This document shows, one piece after another, positions 1 through 8,156 of a stretch of 64,000 bases of DNA. Numbering within the stretch: the stretch's first letter is position 1; the number at the start of each line of letters is the position of its first letter. This DNA is from an uncultured Bacteroidales bacterium (GTDB taxonomy: Bacteria > Bacteroidota > Bacteroidia > Bacteroidales > Paludibacteraceae). The translations under genes were made by a program, and so were the position numbers. Below the pieces are notes generated by a model that saw only the letters and a list, made by a program, of their open reading frames with translations, was not told the origin of the DNA and did not search any database. Location: assembly GCA_934728255.1 (NCBI GenBank), contig CAKVEC010000001.1, positions 1-64,000 of the forward strand, written 5' to 3'.

Positions 1-831
1 GGGCTTTGCCAAGGAGTCAGTTCCGCCATCGGGTCGCAGGTATTAAACCGCCCGATGGTAGCGTCATAATGTCGAAATCCGTAGTCATATCGGTTATATC
101 CAAGTGTGCTAATCAACTCCTTGCCGTTGTATTTCTTCTGTTGTAAACCTTGCCCCGTACTCATCTCCATCGGTACTCCGCTTGGATAATAAAAAGTCCT
201 CTGCTCGGTAGTGTCTTTGGTTGCATTCCATACGGCTACGACATTCCCCATATAATCTTTTCGGTAATAATACATCTGCGGATTTGTCATTTTCCCGTTT
301 GCAGCCTTGTATTTTGTATAACCTTCCGAGTTGTAAATTGTAAGCGTGTAAAACCGGTCGCCCCACGAATCAAGATGTATCCTGCGTTGCTCCCAATTAC
401 CATCATTGTAACACCCCGTGCGTTGTTATACTGCTCACGCCTACGTATGGAATATAGGTATATGTATTTGTTTGATTGCCGATTGTGATGGCAGAAAGAT
501 AGATATCATCCCACTGATAAGTTGTCGCAGGTTGTCCGACAGGAGAAATCGTTTCCGGTTTTATCCAATCGGGAGTGTAAACCGACCGGCAAACTATATT
601 TACAGATGTTGTATCTGTCCGCTCTATTATGATCGGACATAATACACTATCTTTTACATTGGAAAAATCCCAGATACACTTATCGCCGTTTTCTCCCTCT
701 TCAAAAGGTAATGTTTGCATTATGTATAGAGTATCCGATATTGCAGGAAGCCCAAAATCAATCCCCCGTATTGGTTGTACATCTGTTATACAACACAATA
801 ATACCACCAATATGCTTCTGCTCTTTGCCAT
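1..831 (-). pseudogene. Exported RHS-core protein, frameshifted and partial (C-terminus off the window)
   Basis: The start (MAKSRSILVVLLCC) looks like a signal peptide. The N-terminal part (831 to about 417) includes a CIWDFSN segment of the kind seen in secreted Bacteroidales proteins. That frame stops near 403. The -1 strand frame that continues toward position 1 encodes a clear RHS-associated core: YYYRKDYMGNVVAVWN, then YYPSGVPMEM, KKYNGKEL and YDYGFRHYDATIGRF. Removing one base from the C4 run at 413-416 joins the two frames smoothly through THG-CYNDGNW, so this is a single indel in a homopolymer. It could be a real inactivation, phase variation, or a sequencing error. The gene keeps a good promoter and a dispersed repeat upstream. 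The protein is short for an RHS protein: about 275 residues of one reading are inside the window and no long YD-repeat filament precedes the core. Confidence 0.75.
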
Positions 832-858
832 TAGATTGTTAGGTCATATTTCATGGTG

Positions 859-890
859 CAAAGATACAAATAAAAATTAAATACTGCAAA
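859..890 (-). promoter_or_regulatory. Bacteroidetes promoter of the RHS gene
   Basis: On the minus strand, TTTG (887-890) is followed after exactly 20 nt by TATCTTTG (859-866), matching the -33/-7 consensus. The start codon is 28 nt further on. Confidence 0.7.
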
Positions 891-897
891 TCTCCAC

Positions 898-1061
898 TAT
901 AATAAATAAAAATATACACTATATGCACTTCCTATACCTCATAATACCAATTACGTAGAAAAGACGTAGAAAGGACGTAGAAAGAATTGGAGTTTATAAG
1001 GCTTTTGAGCGGTGTTTTTATACACTTTATGCACTATATATGTTGCATAAAGTGTATAAAA
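898..1061 (-). repeat. Dispersed element, copy A: palindrome + 11-nt array + conserved tail
   Basis: Read on the minus strand, the element begins with a perfect 18-bp inverted repeat (arms 1044-1061 and 1016-1033, TTTTATACACTTTATGCA and its complement, 10-nt loop). Three 11-nt units of type CTTTCTACGTC follow (952-984), then the tail AATTGGTATTATGAGGTATA. It ends 8 nt before the -33 box of the RHS gene and points the same way. Similar copies lie at 14240, 33941 and 47427. Confidence 0.8.
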
Positions 1062-1098
1062 TTGTTTTGATGCGGTTGCCCTGATGATAGTAAACGCA

Positions 1099-1146
1099 AA
1101 TATACACTATGTAATTCTTATACCTCATAATACCATTTACGTAAAC
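1099..1146 (-). repeat. Partial copy of the dispersed element (tail only)
   Basis: The minus strand carries ACGTAAATGGTATTATGAGG, the rest of the tail and ATAGTGTATATT, without the 11-nt array or the palindrome. It lies beside copy A, so the spacer 841-1188 holds one and a third copies and no gene. Confidence 0.6.
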
Positions 1147-1188
1147 GACAGCAGTGGATAGGCTGCCGATTTTATGCATTGTTTTGCA

Positions 1189-1220
1189 TTTGCGGCATTC
1201 GGAAATTTTGTGTATCTTTG
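1189..1220 (+). promoter_or_regulatory. Promoter of the Smr-domain gene
   Basis: TTTG at 1189-1192 and TATCTTTG at 1213-1220 are 20 nt apart. Transcription would begin near 1227, which supports the ATG at 1245 over an upstream in-frame start that would lie inside the promoter. Confidence 0.7.
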
Positions 1221-1244
1221 CGAACGGAAAAGAAAGGACTGACT

Positions 1245-1823
1245 ATGCAGATAGAAAATATACATATCGGGGACGAGGTGCGTTTTCTGGACAGCGTAGG
1301 CGGAGGCAAAATAAGCCGTATCGACACCAAACGCAGGATGGTGTATGTGGAAGATGCCGACGGTTTCGAACTGCCCACGCCCCTTGCGCAGATTGTGGTG
1401 GTGGCATCGGCGGAGCATACGCATATCGCCGATACAATGGCTACGCCCACGCCACGGGATTTGAAAAAGAAAGAGCAGGGGACAAGCCATATCCCTACCG
1501 CGGAGGAACGCAAAGCCAAAGGCAAGAAAGAAGCAAAAAAAGAGGATATACTCGAGGTAGACCTGCATATCAGTGCGCTTACGGAGCGTTGGCGGAATAT
1601 ACAGCGCAATGAGATGCTGCAACTGCAGTTGAGTGTTTTTCAGCGTACTATGCGTGATAATATCCGCAACAAGGGCAAAAAGATAGTCTTTATCCACGGG
1701 CGGGGCGAGGGCATACTCAAAGCCGCTATTGCCGCTGCGCTCAACAAAGACTATCCTTCGTGCGACTACTACGACGCGTCGTTTGCACAATACGGTTTCG
1801 GTGCCACAATGGTGGTGATTTGA
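1245..1823 (+). CDS. DUF2027/Smr-domain protein
   Basis: 192 residues. The N-terminal part (MQIENIHIGDEVRFLDSVGGGKI) matches the small beta-rich DUF2027-type domain common in Bacteroidetes. A charged lysine-rich linker follows (about 80-105). The C-terminal Smr domain starts at EVDLHI and contains FIHGRGEGILK, the usual HGxGxGxL motif of the MutS2 C-terminal nuclease/branched-DNA-binding fold. Smr domains bind or nick nucleic acid, and recent family knowledge also links them to ribosome rescue. The role of this DUF2027 fusion is not established. It has its own promoter, and an A+T-rich spacer of about 37 nt separates it from the reductase downstream. Confidence 0.85.
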   Translation: MQIENIHIGDEVRFLDSVGGGKISRIDTKRRMVYVEDADGFELPTPLAQIVVVASAEHTHIADTMATPTPRDLKKKEQGTSHIPTAEERKAKGKKEAKKEDILEVDLHISALTERWRNIQRNEMLQLQLSVFQRTMRDNIRNKGKKIVFIHGRGEGILKAAIAAALNKDYPSCDYYDASFAQYGFGATMVVI

Positions 1824-1860
1824 CAATTTGTAATTAGTAATTTATAATTTGTAATTGATT

Positions 1861-2814
1861 ATGGAGTACAGATATTCGGGTAAAAGCGGGTTGCAACTGC
1901 CGCTTGTTTCGCTGGGGCTGTGGCATAATTTCGGTAGCGTGGATTCGTACGACAATGCACGGGCAATGCTTCTGCGTGCATGGGAACAGGGCGTTACCCA
2001 TTTCGATATAGCCAATAACTACGGTCCGGAGCCGGGGAGTGCGGAAGTGACTTTCGGGCGTGTGCTGCGCTCTGACCTGTCGGCGCACAGGGACGAAATG
2101 ATTATTTCCTCGAAAGCAGGTTATATGATGTGGAATGGTCCCTACGGCGACGGCGGTTCGCGCAAGTATCTGATGGTTTCGTGCGACCAGAGTTTGCAGC
2201 GCACGGGACTGGACTATTTTGATATTTTCTATTCCCATCGCTACGACCCCAATACGCCGATAGAGGAGACTATGCAGGCGTTGGTGGATATTGTCCGTGC
2301 AGGCAAAGCATTGTATGCGGGTATCAGCAACTATCCCGCTGACAAGCAGCAGGAATGTTACAATTATCTGCGTACGGCGCATGTGCCGTGCGTCATCAGT
2401 CAGTACAAAGCCAATATGCTGTTTGAGGATACCTTGCGCGACAATTTGCCCGTTGCCCGAGAGAATGGTTCGGGTTTTATCTGTTTTTCGCCATTGGCAC
2501 AAGGTTTGCTCACCGACCGATACCTGCACGGCATACCCGAGGGCAGCCGTGCTACCAAAGAAGTGTTCCTTCATCGGGCGCAGGTAACTGAAGAAGTGGT
2601 GGCACGCACGCAGCGTTTGGGCAAGATAGCCGCCTCCCGCAGTCAGTCGGTAGCGCAGATGGCATTGGCATGGCTGCTCGCTCGTGAGGGGGTAACAAGC
2701 GTTATCATCGGCGCAAGCAGCGTGGCACAATTGGATAACAACCTGTCGGCTGTCAATAACATAACGTTTGATGAACAAGAACTGCAGGCTATCCGCCAAG
2801 CCATAGCAGAATAA
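1861..2814 (+). CDS. Aldo/keto reductase (YghZ/GpR-like)
   Basis: 317 residues from the ATG at 1861; a TTG two codons earlier is possible but unlikely. The protein is a complete (beta/alpha)8 aldo/keto reductase with the catalytic tetrad visible: Asp49 and Tyr54 (FDIANNYG), Lys85 (ISSKAG) and His126 (YSHRYD). The cofactor-binding region near IIGASS at the C-terminal third supports NADP(H). MMWNGPYGDGGSRKYL is typical of the L-glyceraldehyde-3-phosphate reductase/YghZ branch (AKR14-like), which reduces small aldehydes. The substrate here is not known. It lies 4 nt upstream of the DAHP synthase gene and is probably co-transcribed with it, although no metabolic link is evident. Confidence 0.9.
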   Translation: MEYRYSGKSGLQLPLVSLGLWHNFGSVDSYDNARAMLLRAWEQGVTHFDIANNYGPEPGSAEVTFGRVLRSDLSAHRDEMIISSKAGYMMWNGPYGDGGSRKYLMVSCDQSLQRTGLDYFDIFYSHRYDPNTPIEETMQALVDIVRAGKALYAGISNYPADKQQECYNYLRTAHVPCVISQYKANMLFEDTLRDNLPVARENGSGFICFSPLAQGLLTDRYLHGIPEGSRATKEVFLHRAQVTEEVVARTQRLGKIAASRSQSVAQMALAWLLAREGVTSVIIGASSVAQLDNNLSAVNNITFDEQELQAIRQAIAE

Positions 2815-2818
2815 TACT

Positions 2819-3823
2819 ATGTCCGCACCTTTTTTGATAGCAGGACCCTGTGCGGCAGAGAGCCGTGCACAAGTGGTCGGAACCGCCCGTGAGATTGTTT
2901 CCCTGTTGGGAAAGCGTGTTGTTTATCGTGCGGGGGTATGGAAACCTCGTACCAATCCGAATACTTTCCAAGGGGTGGGGGAGGAAGCCCTGCTGTGGTT
3001 GCAAGAGGTGAAAAAAGAGACCGGTATGGCGGTGGCTACCGAGGTGGCAACGCCTGAACATATCGGACTGGCTATGGCGGCGGGTATTGACTATCTGTGG
3101 TTGGGCGCACGCACCACAGCCAATCCTATTTTGGTGCAGCAGTTGGCGGACGCTATTGCGCATCACCCGAAGCGTGAACAACTGCTCGGAGTAATGGTCA
3201 AAAACCCGGTGAATGAGGACGTACAACTATGGCTGGGAGACATAGAGCGTATAGAACGTGCGGGCGTACCTGTGATGGCGATACACCGTGGTTGTGGTCA
3301 TCGTCCCTGTTGGGCAATGGCACATACGCTGCGGCTGCTGCGCCCCGATATTCCGCTGCTTCTGGACCCGAGTCATCTGGGAGGTGCTGCCAACAAAATT
3401 ATGCCTTTGATGCATTATGCGCACAACCTGGCATTCGACGGAGCCATGATAGAAACGCATATCACCCCCCTGGAAGCATTATCGGACGCCCGGCAGCAGA
3501 TCACACCGATGCAACTGAAAGAACTAACGGACACCTATCCCATGCCCTATATGCCCACGGAGCAAACCGAACTGCAATGGTTGCGGGCAGAGATAGACGA
3601 GATAGACGATAGGTTGTGGGATTGTATTGCCCAACGTATGGAGGTGAGCCGGCGTATCGGCGAATGGAAGAAAGCACACAACACCCCCCCGTTGCAACAA
3701 GGGCGTTTCGAGGATATTTTGCGCAGACGGACGGAATGGGCAAAACAAAATGAGATTTCCGCTGATTTGGTGGAGAATATATTCCGCGAGATACACCGCG
3801 AAAGCCTGAAGCGGCAGGAATAA
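2819..3823 (+). CDS. aroF: Bifunctional DAHP synthase / chorismate mutase
   Basis: 334 residues. Residues 1 to about 250 are a type I-beta (KDO8P-synthase-like) DAHP synthase with GPCAAES near the N-terminus, YRAGVWKPRTNP, GARTTANP and DPSHLGG; it condenses PEP and erythrose 4-phosphate at the entry to the shikimate pathway. The remainder is an AroQ-type chorismate mutase helix bundle (LRAEIDEIDDRLWDCIAQR, then GEWKKAH). In related bacteria the mutase domain gives prephenate and can serve as the allosteric sensor for the synthase. The domain order, synthase then mutase, is the usual Bacteroidetes arrangement. The stop abuts that of ribF on the other strand. Confidence 0.93.
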   Translation: MSAPFLIAGPCAAESRAQVVGTAREIVSLLGKRVVYRAGVWKPRTNPNTFQGVGEEALLWLQEVKKETGMAVATEVATPEHIGLAMAAGIDYLWLGARTTANPILVQQLADAIAHHPKREQLLGVMVKNPVNEDVQLWLGDIERIERAGVPVMAIHRGCGHRPCWAMAHTLRLLRPDIPLLLDPSHLGGAANKIMPLMHYAHNLAFDGAMIETHITPLEALSDARQQITPMQLKELTDTYPMPYMPTEQTELQWLRAEIDEIDDRLWDCIAQRMEVSRRIGEWKKAHNTPPLQQGRFEDILRRRTEWAKQNEISADLVENIFREIHRESLKRQE

Positions 3824-4708
3824 TCAACGGCAGACGGCTATGTCCCGCTGTATCTGCGCTGCCAGTGCTGCCCTGTCGGCAAAACGCTGCTCATCGCGCA
3901 GACGGTTCAGTAGCCTGATCTGTATCTCTTGTCCGTACAAATCGTTATGATAATCGATGATATGCACCTCTATCGTTTGCTTGTGGTTGCCTATGGTCGG
4001 ATTACTGCCTATATTGAGTACTGCCTTGTGCCACTCATTACATATAAACGCCTCTGCTTTGTACACTCCCTCTTCGGGTACTAACTTATGCGTATCCGAC
4101 AGGCGGATGTTGGCTGTCGGAAAACCCAATTCACGCCCGATAGCATTCCCGTGTATCACCTCGCCCGTGAGGGTATAGGGATAGCCCAACAACTCGTTGG
4201 CATCAATTATTTTCCCTGTTTGCAGCAGCATTCGTATTTCGGTAGAACTGACATGTTGGGGCAGCCCGTCTCCGGCGGAAGCCACCTGCGGCATATACTG
4301 CGGCAACTGCTCAACACCTACGCCCGCTTGTTCGCCTGCTTGGGTATAGTCGCCGAACGAGGACAATCCGTCGCTGCCGAAACGGTGGTCATAGCCCATA
4401 AGTATCGCCCGCACATCATATCTGTCGTGCAAATAGACCATAAACTGCTCCGCCGTGAGCCTGTATATATCGCCAAAATCAAGGACGAGTGTTTCGGCAT
4501 AGGTTTCCAACAGTGTCTTGCGTTCTGCTAATGTGGTTAGCAGTTCGGGTACATACCCGTCCTGTAACACCTCGCGCGGGTGCTGGCGGAACGTTACAAT
4601 CAATGGCTCCAAATGCTGCTCTTTCGCTTTGGTGAGCAGACACTCAAACACATACCGATGCCCAAGGTGGACACCGTCGAAAAAACCTATCGTGGCAATA
4701 CGGGACAT
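3824..4708 (-). CDS. ribF: Bifunctional riboflavin kinase / FAD synthetase
   Basis: 294 residues. The N-terminal nucleotidyltransferase contains TIGFFDGVHLGHRYV (residues 6-20), the HxGH site that adenylates FMN. The C-terminal flavokinase contains GNAIGRELGFPTANI, the GxPTAN motif that phosphorylates riboflavin. Together they convert riboflavin to FMN and FAD in the cytosol. The length matches the family. It is a single-gene transcript from the promoter at 4741-4772, and I see no FMN riboswitch in its short leader. It is convergent with the DAHP synthase gene with no spacer. Confidence 0.95.
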   Translation of the reverse strand: MSRIATIGFFDGVHLGHRYVFECLLTKAKEQHLEPLIVTFRQHPREVLQDGYVPELLTTLAERKTLLETYAETLVLDFGDIYRLTAEQFMVYLHDRYDVRAILMGYDHRFGSDGLSSFGDYTQAGEQAGVGVEQLPQYMPQVASAGDGLPQHVSSTEIRMLLQTGKIIDANELLGYPYTLTGEVIHGNAIGRELGFPTANIRLSDTHKLVPEEGVYKAEAFICNEWHKAVLNIGSNPTIGNHKQTIEVHIIDYHNDLYGQEIQIRLLNRLRDEQRFADRAALAAQIQRDIAVCR

Positions 4709-4740
4709 TACAGACTAATTTTTGTACCTAATTCTGTTTG

Positions 4741-4772
4741 CAAAATTACTGCTTTTTTGTGATATACACAAA
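4741..4772 (-). promoter_or_regulatory. ribF promoter
   Basis: Minus strand TTTG (4769-4772) and TAATTTTG (4741-4748), 20 nt apart. It is divergent from the cstA promoter, with only 18 nt between the two -33 boxes. Confidence 0.7.
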
Positions 4773-4790
4773 TGGCACCTCGCTAATCGA

Positions 4791-4822
4791 TTTGCATAAG
4801 TCCGAAAAATTGCGTACCTTTG
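4791..4822 (+). promoter_or_regulatory. cstA promoter
   Basis: TTTG (4791-4794) and TACCTTTG (4815-4822), 20 nt apart. A start site near 4829 makes the ATG at 4848 the likely initiation codon. Confidence 0.7.
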
Positions 4823-4847
4823 CGGCTGTGTTTTGAATACCACGAAA

Positions 4848-6371
4848 ATGATTACGTTTATACTTTGTTTGATAGCCTTGGTGGTCGGTTTTGCGCTCTA
4901 TGGCACACTCGTGGAGCGAGTTTTCGGTATCGATGCGAAAGCACAGACGCCTGCGCTCACCAAAACCGACGGTGTGGACTATGTCCCGATGAAACCATGG
5001 CGGATATTCCTGATACAATTCCTCAATATCGCAGGATTGGGACCTATCTTCGGTGCAATAATGGGTATATTCTTCGGTCCTTCGGCGTTTTTGTGGATAG
5101 TGTTCGGAACGATCTTTGCGGGTGGCGTACACGACTATCTGTCGGGGATGCTCTCCGTGCGCAAAGGCGGTGCCTCGCTGCCCGACATCATCGGTGATGA
5201 ACTGGGCAAGGGCATAAAAGTGTTTATGCGCGTATTGTCGCTTGTGCTGCTCATCTTGCTGACAACCACATTCTTATCCGGACCGGCTACCCTGCTGCAA
5301 GGGTTGTGCGGATTGCCCTCAATGTCTTTCCAAGCCCATACCATTCCCATTGTTTGGGTACTGATTATTTTTGCCTACTATGTATTCGCTACTATTCTTC
5401 CTGTAGATAAACTCATCGGGCGTTTCTATCCGATATTCGGCGGTGTGCTGCTCTTTATGGGGCTTGGCATTATGGTGGTTATGCTCGGCTGGCATAGCGG
5501 CGAGATGCCCGAACTGACCGACGGATTGCAGAACCGGCAGACCAACGGATTGCCGCTGTTCCCGATGATGTTTGTCAGTATCGCCTGCGGGGCTATCTCG
5601 GGTTTCCACGGCACGCAATCGCCGCTGATGGCGCGTTGTATCACCAATGAGCGGCAAGGACGATGGATTTTTTATGGCGCAATGGTGGCAGAGGGAATTC
5701 TGGCTCTGATTTGGGCTGCGGCTGCGGGGACATTTTTTGCCGACCCGGAAAAGGGGCTCTATGGCATTGATGGTCTACAGGCGTTTGCGGCACAGCACCC
5801 CGGCGAGAACATCGCTGCGCTGGTGGTGGACCGCGTCTCCCGTTCGTGGCTTGGTGCTGTAGGAGGTATCTTGGCGATAGTGGGGGTTATTGCTGCGCCT
5901 ATCACTTCGGGCGATACCGCCCTGCGCTCGGCACGACTCATTGTAGCCGACTTCCTCCATCTTGACCAACGCCGTATCGCTAAACGCTTGATGATCGCCA
6001 TCCCGCTGTTTCTTTGCGTGTTCGGTATGGTGTTTGTGGATTTCAATATCGTATGGCGATACTTTGCTTGGACCAATCAAACCCTTGCCGTATTCACTCT
6101 GTGGGCGGGGACCGTTTGGCTCTACAAGCAGCATCATACTCGTTTCGGATATGTCATCTCGCTTGTTCCGGCACTCTTTATGACGATGGTCTCCTCGAGT
6201 TATATCCTTATTGCCCCCGAAGGCTTCCATCTTCCTATGGAATGGCGTTGGGCAGGCTATTGTGCCGCAGGGATCGTTACTCTCGCTTGTCTTTTCGGCT
6301 TTATCTACTGGACACGCCACCAACGTATAACCACCCAACGCAACGCCACAAACGTGAGTGCTGCGAACTAA
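4848..6371 (+). CDS. cstA: CstA-family peptide/pyruvate transporter
   Basis: 507 residues from the ATG at 4848. The protein is strongly hydrophobic, with a dozen or more membrane segments, and shows CstA signatures: QFLNIAGLGPIFGAIMG, GGVHDYLSGMLSVR, SGFHGTQSPL and ITSGDTALRSARL. CstA proteins are inner-membrane carriers induced in carbon starvation and shown in enterics to take up peptides or pyruvate. This is the shorter Bacteroidetes form, lacking the extended C-terminus of the E. coli protein. engB follows after 11 nt and is probably transcribed with it. Confidence 0.93.
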   Translation: MITFILCLIALVVGFALYGTLVERVFGIDAKAQTPALTKTDGVDYVPMKPWRIFLIQFLNIAGLGPIFGAIMGIFFGPSAFLWIVFGTIFAGGVHDYLSGMLSVRKGGASLPDIIGDELGKGIKVFMRVLSLVLLILLTTTFLSGPATLLQGLCGLPSMSFQAHTIPIVWVLIIFAYYVFATILPVDKLIGRFYPIFGGVLLFMGLGIMVVMLGWHSGEMPELTDGLQNRQTNGLPLFPMMFVSIACGAISGFHGTQSPLMARCITNERQGRWIFYGAMVAEGILALIWAAAAGTFFADPEKGLYGIDGLQAFAAQHPGENIAALVVDRVSRSWLGAVGGILAIVGVIAAPITSGDTALRSARLIVADFLHLDQRRIAKRLMIAIPLFLCVFGMVFVDFNIVWRYFAWTNQTLAVFTLWAGTVWLYKQHHTRFGYVISLVPALFMTMVSSSYILIAPEGFHLPMEWRWAGYCAAGIVTLACLFGFIYWTRHQRITTQRNATNVSAAN

Positions 6372-6382
6372 TAAGTGATTTT

Positions 6383-6985
6383 ATGATTCATTCCGCCAAG
6401 TTTGTTATTTCCAGTCCCGATGTAGCCGATTGCCCCAAGAGCAATCTGCCCGAATATGCTTTTATTGGACGTTCTAATGTCGGGAAATCCAGTCTGATAA
6501 ATATGCTGACCCATAACCCGAAATTGGCAAAGACCAGTCAGAAACCGGGTAAGACGCTGCTTATCAACCATTTTATTATCGACGACGCTTGGCATCTCGT
6601 CGATCTGCCCGGGTATGGCTATGCTCAGACAGGGCAGCAGCAGCGTGCCAAACTCAAGGCGATGATTGAGCGGTATTGCCTTTTGCGCGAACCGCTGTGC
6701 AGTCTCTTCGTACTGGTGGATTGCCGCCATGAACCGCAGAAAATTGATATGGAGTTTATGGAATGGCTCGGAGAGAACGAGGTGCCTTTTGCTATCGTTT
6801 TTACCAAAGGTGATAAACTCGGCAAAGTTCGTCTGCGCGACAATGTGGAAGCCTACAAAGCCAAGATGCTTGAGACATGGGTGGAACTGCCCCCAATGTT
6901 CATTACCAGTGCCGAAACCGGTCTCGGCGGCGAGGAAATAGTGAACTATATAGAGAGTATCAATAGGGAAATCCATGCGGAATAA
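6383..6985 (+). CDS. engB: Ribosome-biogenesis GTPase EngB/YsxC
   Basis: 200 residues from the ATG at 6383; the same frame is open further upstream but only inside cstA. GTPase motifs are G1 GRSNVGKSS (29-37), the switch threonines PGKT, G3 DLPGYGYA and G4 TKGD. EngB is an essential GTPase needed for late 50S subunit assembly. The length is usual. It follows cstA closely, and its last 11 nt overlap the next gene, implying translational coupling to the binding lipoprotein. Confidence 0.94.
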   Translation: MIHSAKFVISSPDVADCPKSNLPEYAFIGRSNVGKSSLINMLTHNPKLAKTSQKPGKTLLINHFIIDDAWHLVDLPGYGYAQTGQQQRAKLKAMIERYCLLREPLCSLFVLVDCRHEPQKIDMEFMEWLGENEVPFAIVFTKGDKLGKVRLRDNVEAYKAKMLETWVELPPMFITSAETGLGGEEIVNYIESINREIHAE

Positions 6986-8099
6986 TATGCTTCACTATCC
7001 GACTTTCTCCCCCTCTTGGACGGGAGTGAGTGGCGTCCTTATTTTTATACTCTTTCTCTGTACGGCGTGTGGCAAAAAAGATATACCGCATAGCGGGGAA
7101 GAACCGCTCTATTTCCGCATTGCGGATACATCGGGTATGCGTGTCGTCGATGTATATAATCCATGGCAAAAAGGCGAACGTCTCGGGCGATATTACCTTG
7201 TCGGGGATTCTGCTACAGACGTCCCTGCCGACGGCGTGCGGTTGCAAGTGCCTTTGCAGCGCATTGCCACTACCTCTGCTACACATATCGGTTTCTTACA
7301 CGCACTATACGCAATGGATCAGGTGGTGGCTATGGCTACGCCACAATTGGTGTATAACCGACCTTTGCAGCCAGTTGCCGATATCGGGGAAGATTTGAAC
7401 CCCGATATTGAAAGACTATTGCTATCGCAACCCGATGCCATACTTGTCAGTGCCTACGGGCAAAATATGCAAAATACGGAACGAATCCGGCAAGCGGGAA
7501 TCCCTATTGTATATATGGTGGAATGGCGGGAGGATAATCCCATCGCACGTATGCAATGGATACGCTTCGTCGGAGCATTGATGGGCAAAGATAGTCAAGC
7601 CGACTCTATTGTCTCCGCTGTATGCGAGGCGTACCACCAAGAGCAGACCATCAGCAGAGATATACATCAGCACAGGTCAATTATGTCCGGAGCATCTTTC
7701 CGCGGAACATGGTATGTTCCGGCGGGTAACTCGTATATGGCACGGCTGTTTTGCGATGCCGGGGCGGACTATGCTTATTCCAATACGAATGAGGATGGGT
7801 CGATTCCCTTGAATATGGAGCAGGCTTTGCAAGTGTTTGGCAATGCGGATGTATGGGTGGGGGTGAATGCCCACTCGCTCAGCGAATTAAAATCTATTGA
7901 CGAGAAACAGACGTGGTTCCGTGCATATCAAAACGGTGAAGTTTATAATTTCTATCGCCGCCAAAACGACACGGGCGGAAATGATTTCTGGGAAACGGGG
8001 ATTGTACACCCCGAATATATCCTCCGCGATATTCGTTTCGCACTTTATCCCGAAACGATGCCCGATTATCAGCCTGTATTTCTGCAACGGTTGGAATGA
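6975..8099 (+). CDS. ABC-transporter periplasmic binding lipoprotein (Fe/cobalamin type)
   Basis: 374 residues. The N-terminal hydrophobic stretch ends in a lipobox-like LCTACGKK, predicting a lipoprotein. The rest matches the FecB/BtuF class III binding fold: an early lobe with ATTSATHIGFLHALYAMDQVV, a first-lobe end with DIERLLLSQPDAILVSAYG, and a later lobe with VYNFYRRQN and a GIVHPEYILRDI C-terminus typical of Bacteroidetes iron-complex binding proteins. It probably captures a corrinoid, haem or siderophore. No permease or ATPase gene is adjacent, so it works with components encoded elsewhere. The start at 6975 overlaps engB; a second ATG lies four codons downstream. Confidence 0.85.
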   Translation: MRNNMLHYPTFSPSWTGVSGVLIFILFLCTACGKKDIPHSGEEPLYFRIADTSGMRVVDVYNPWQKGERLGRYYLVGDSATDVPADGVRLQVPLQRIATTSATHIGFLHALYAMDQVVAMATPQLVYNRPLQPVADIGEDLNPDIERLLLSQPDAILVSAYGQNMQNTERIRQAGIPIVYMVEWREDNPIARMQWIRFVGALMGKDSQADSIVSAVCEAYHQEQTISRDIHQHRSIMSGASFRGTWYVPAGNSYMARLFCDAGADYAYSNTNEDGSIPLNMEQALQVFGNADVWVGVNAHSLSELKSIDEKQTWFRAYQNGEVYNFYRRQNDTGGNDFWETGIVHPEYILRDIRFALYPETMPDYQPVFLQRLE

Positions 8100-8156
8100 A
8101 ATGTGTGTTTATGCTGTGTGATAAGTAGTAACCCCTCCCTATTAAAAGTTAGAAAT

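Noticed and set aside
1855..1860. TTG start two codons before the aldo/keto reductase ATG
   Set aside because: The ATG at 1861 gives the family-typical N-terminus, and most supported genes here use ATG.
4709..4740. FMN riboswitch before ribF
   Set aside because: The leader between promoter and ATG is only about 30 nt, too short for the aptamer.
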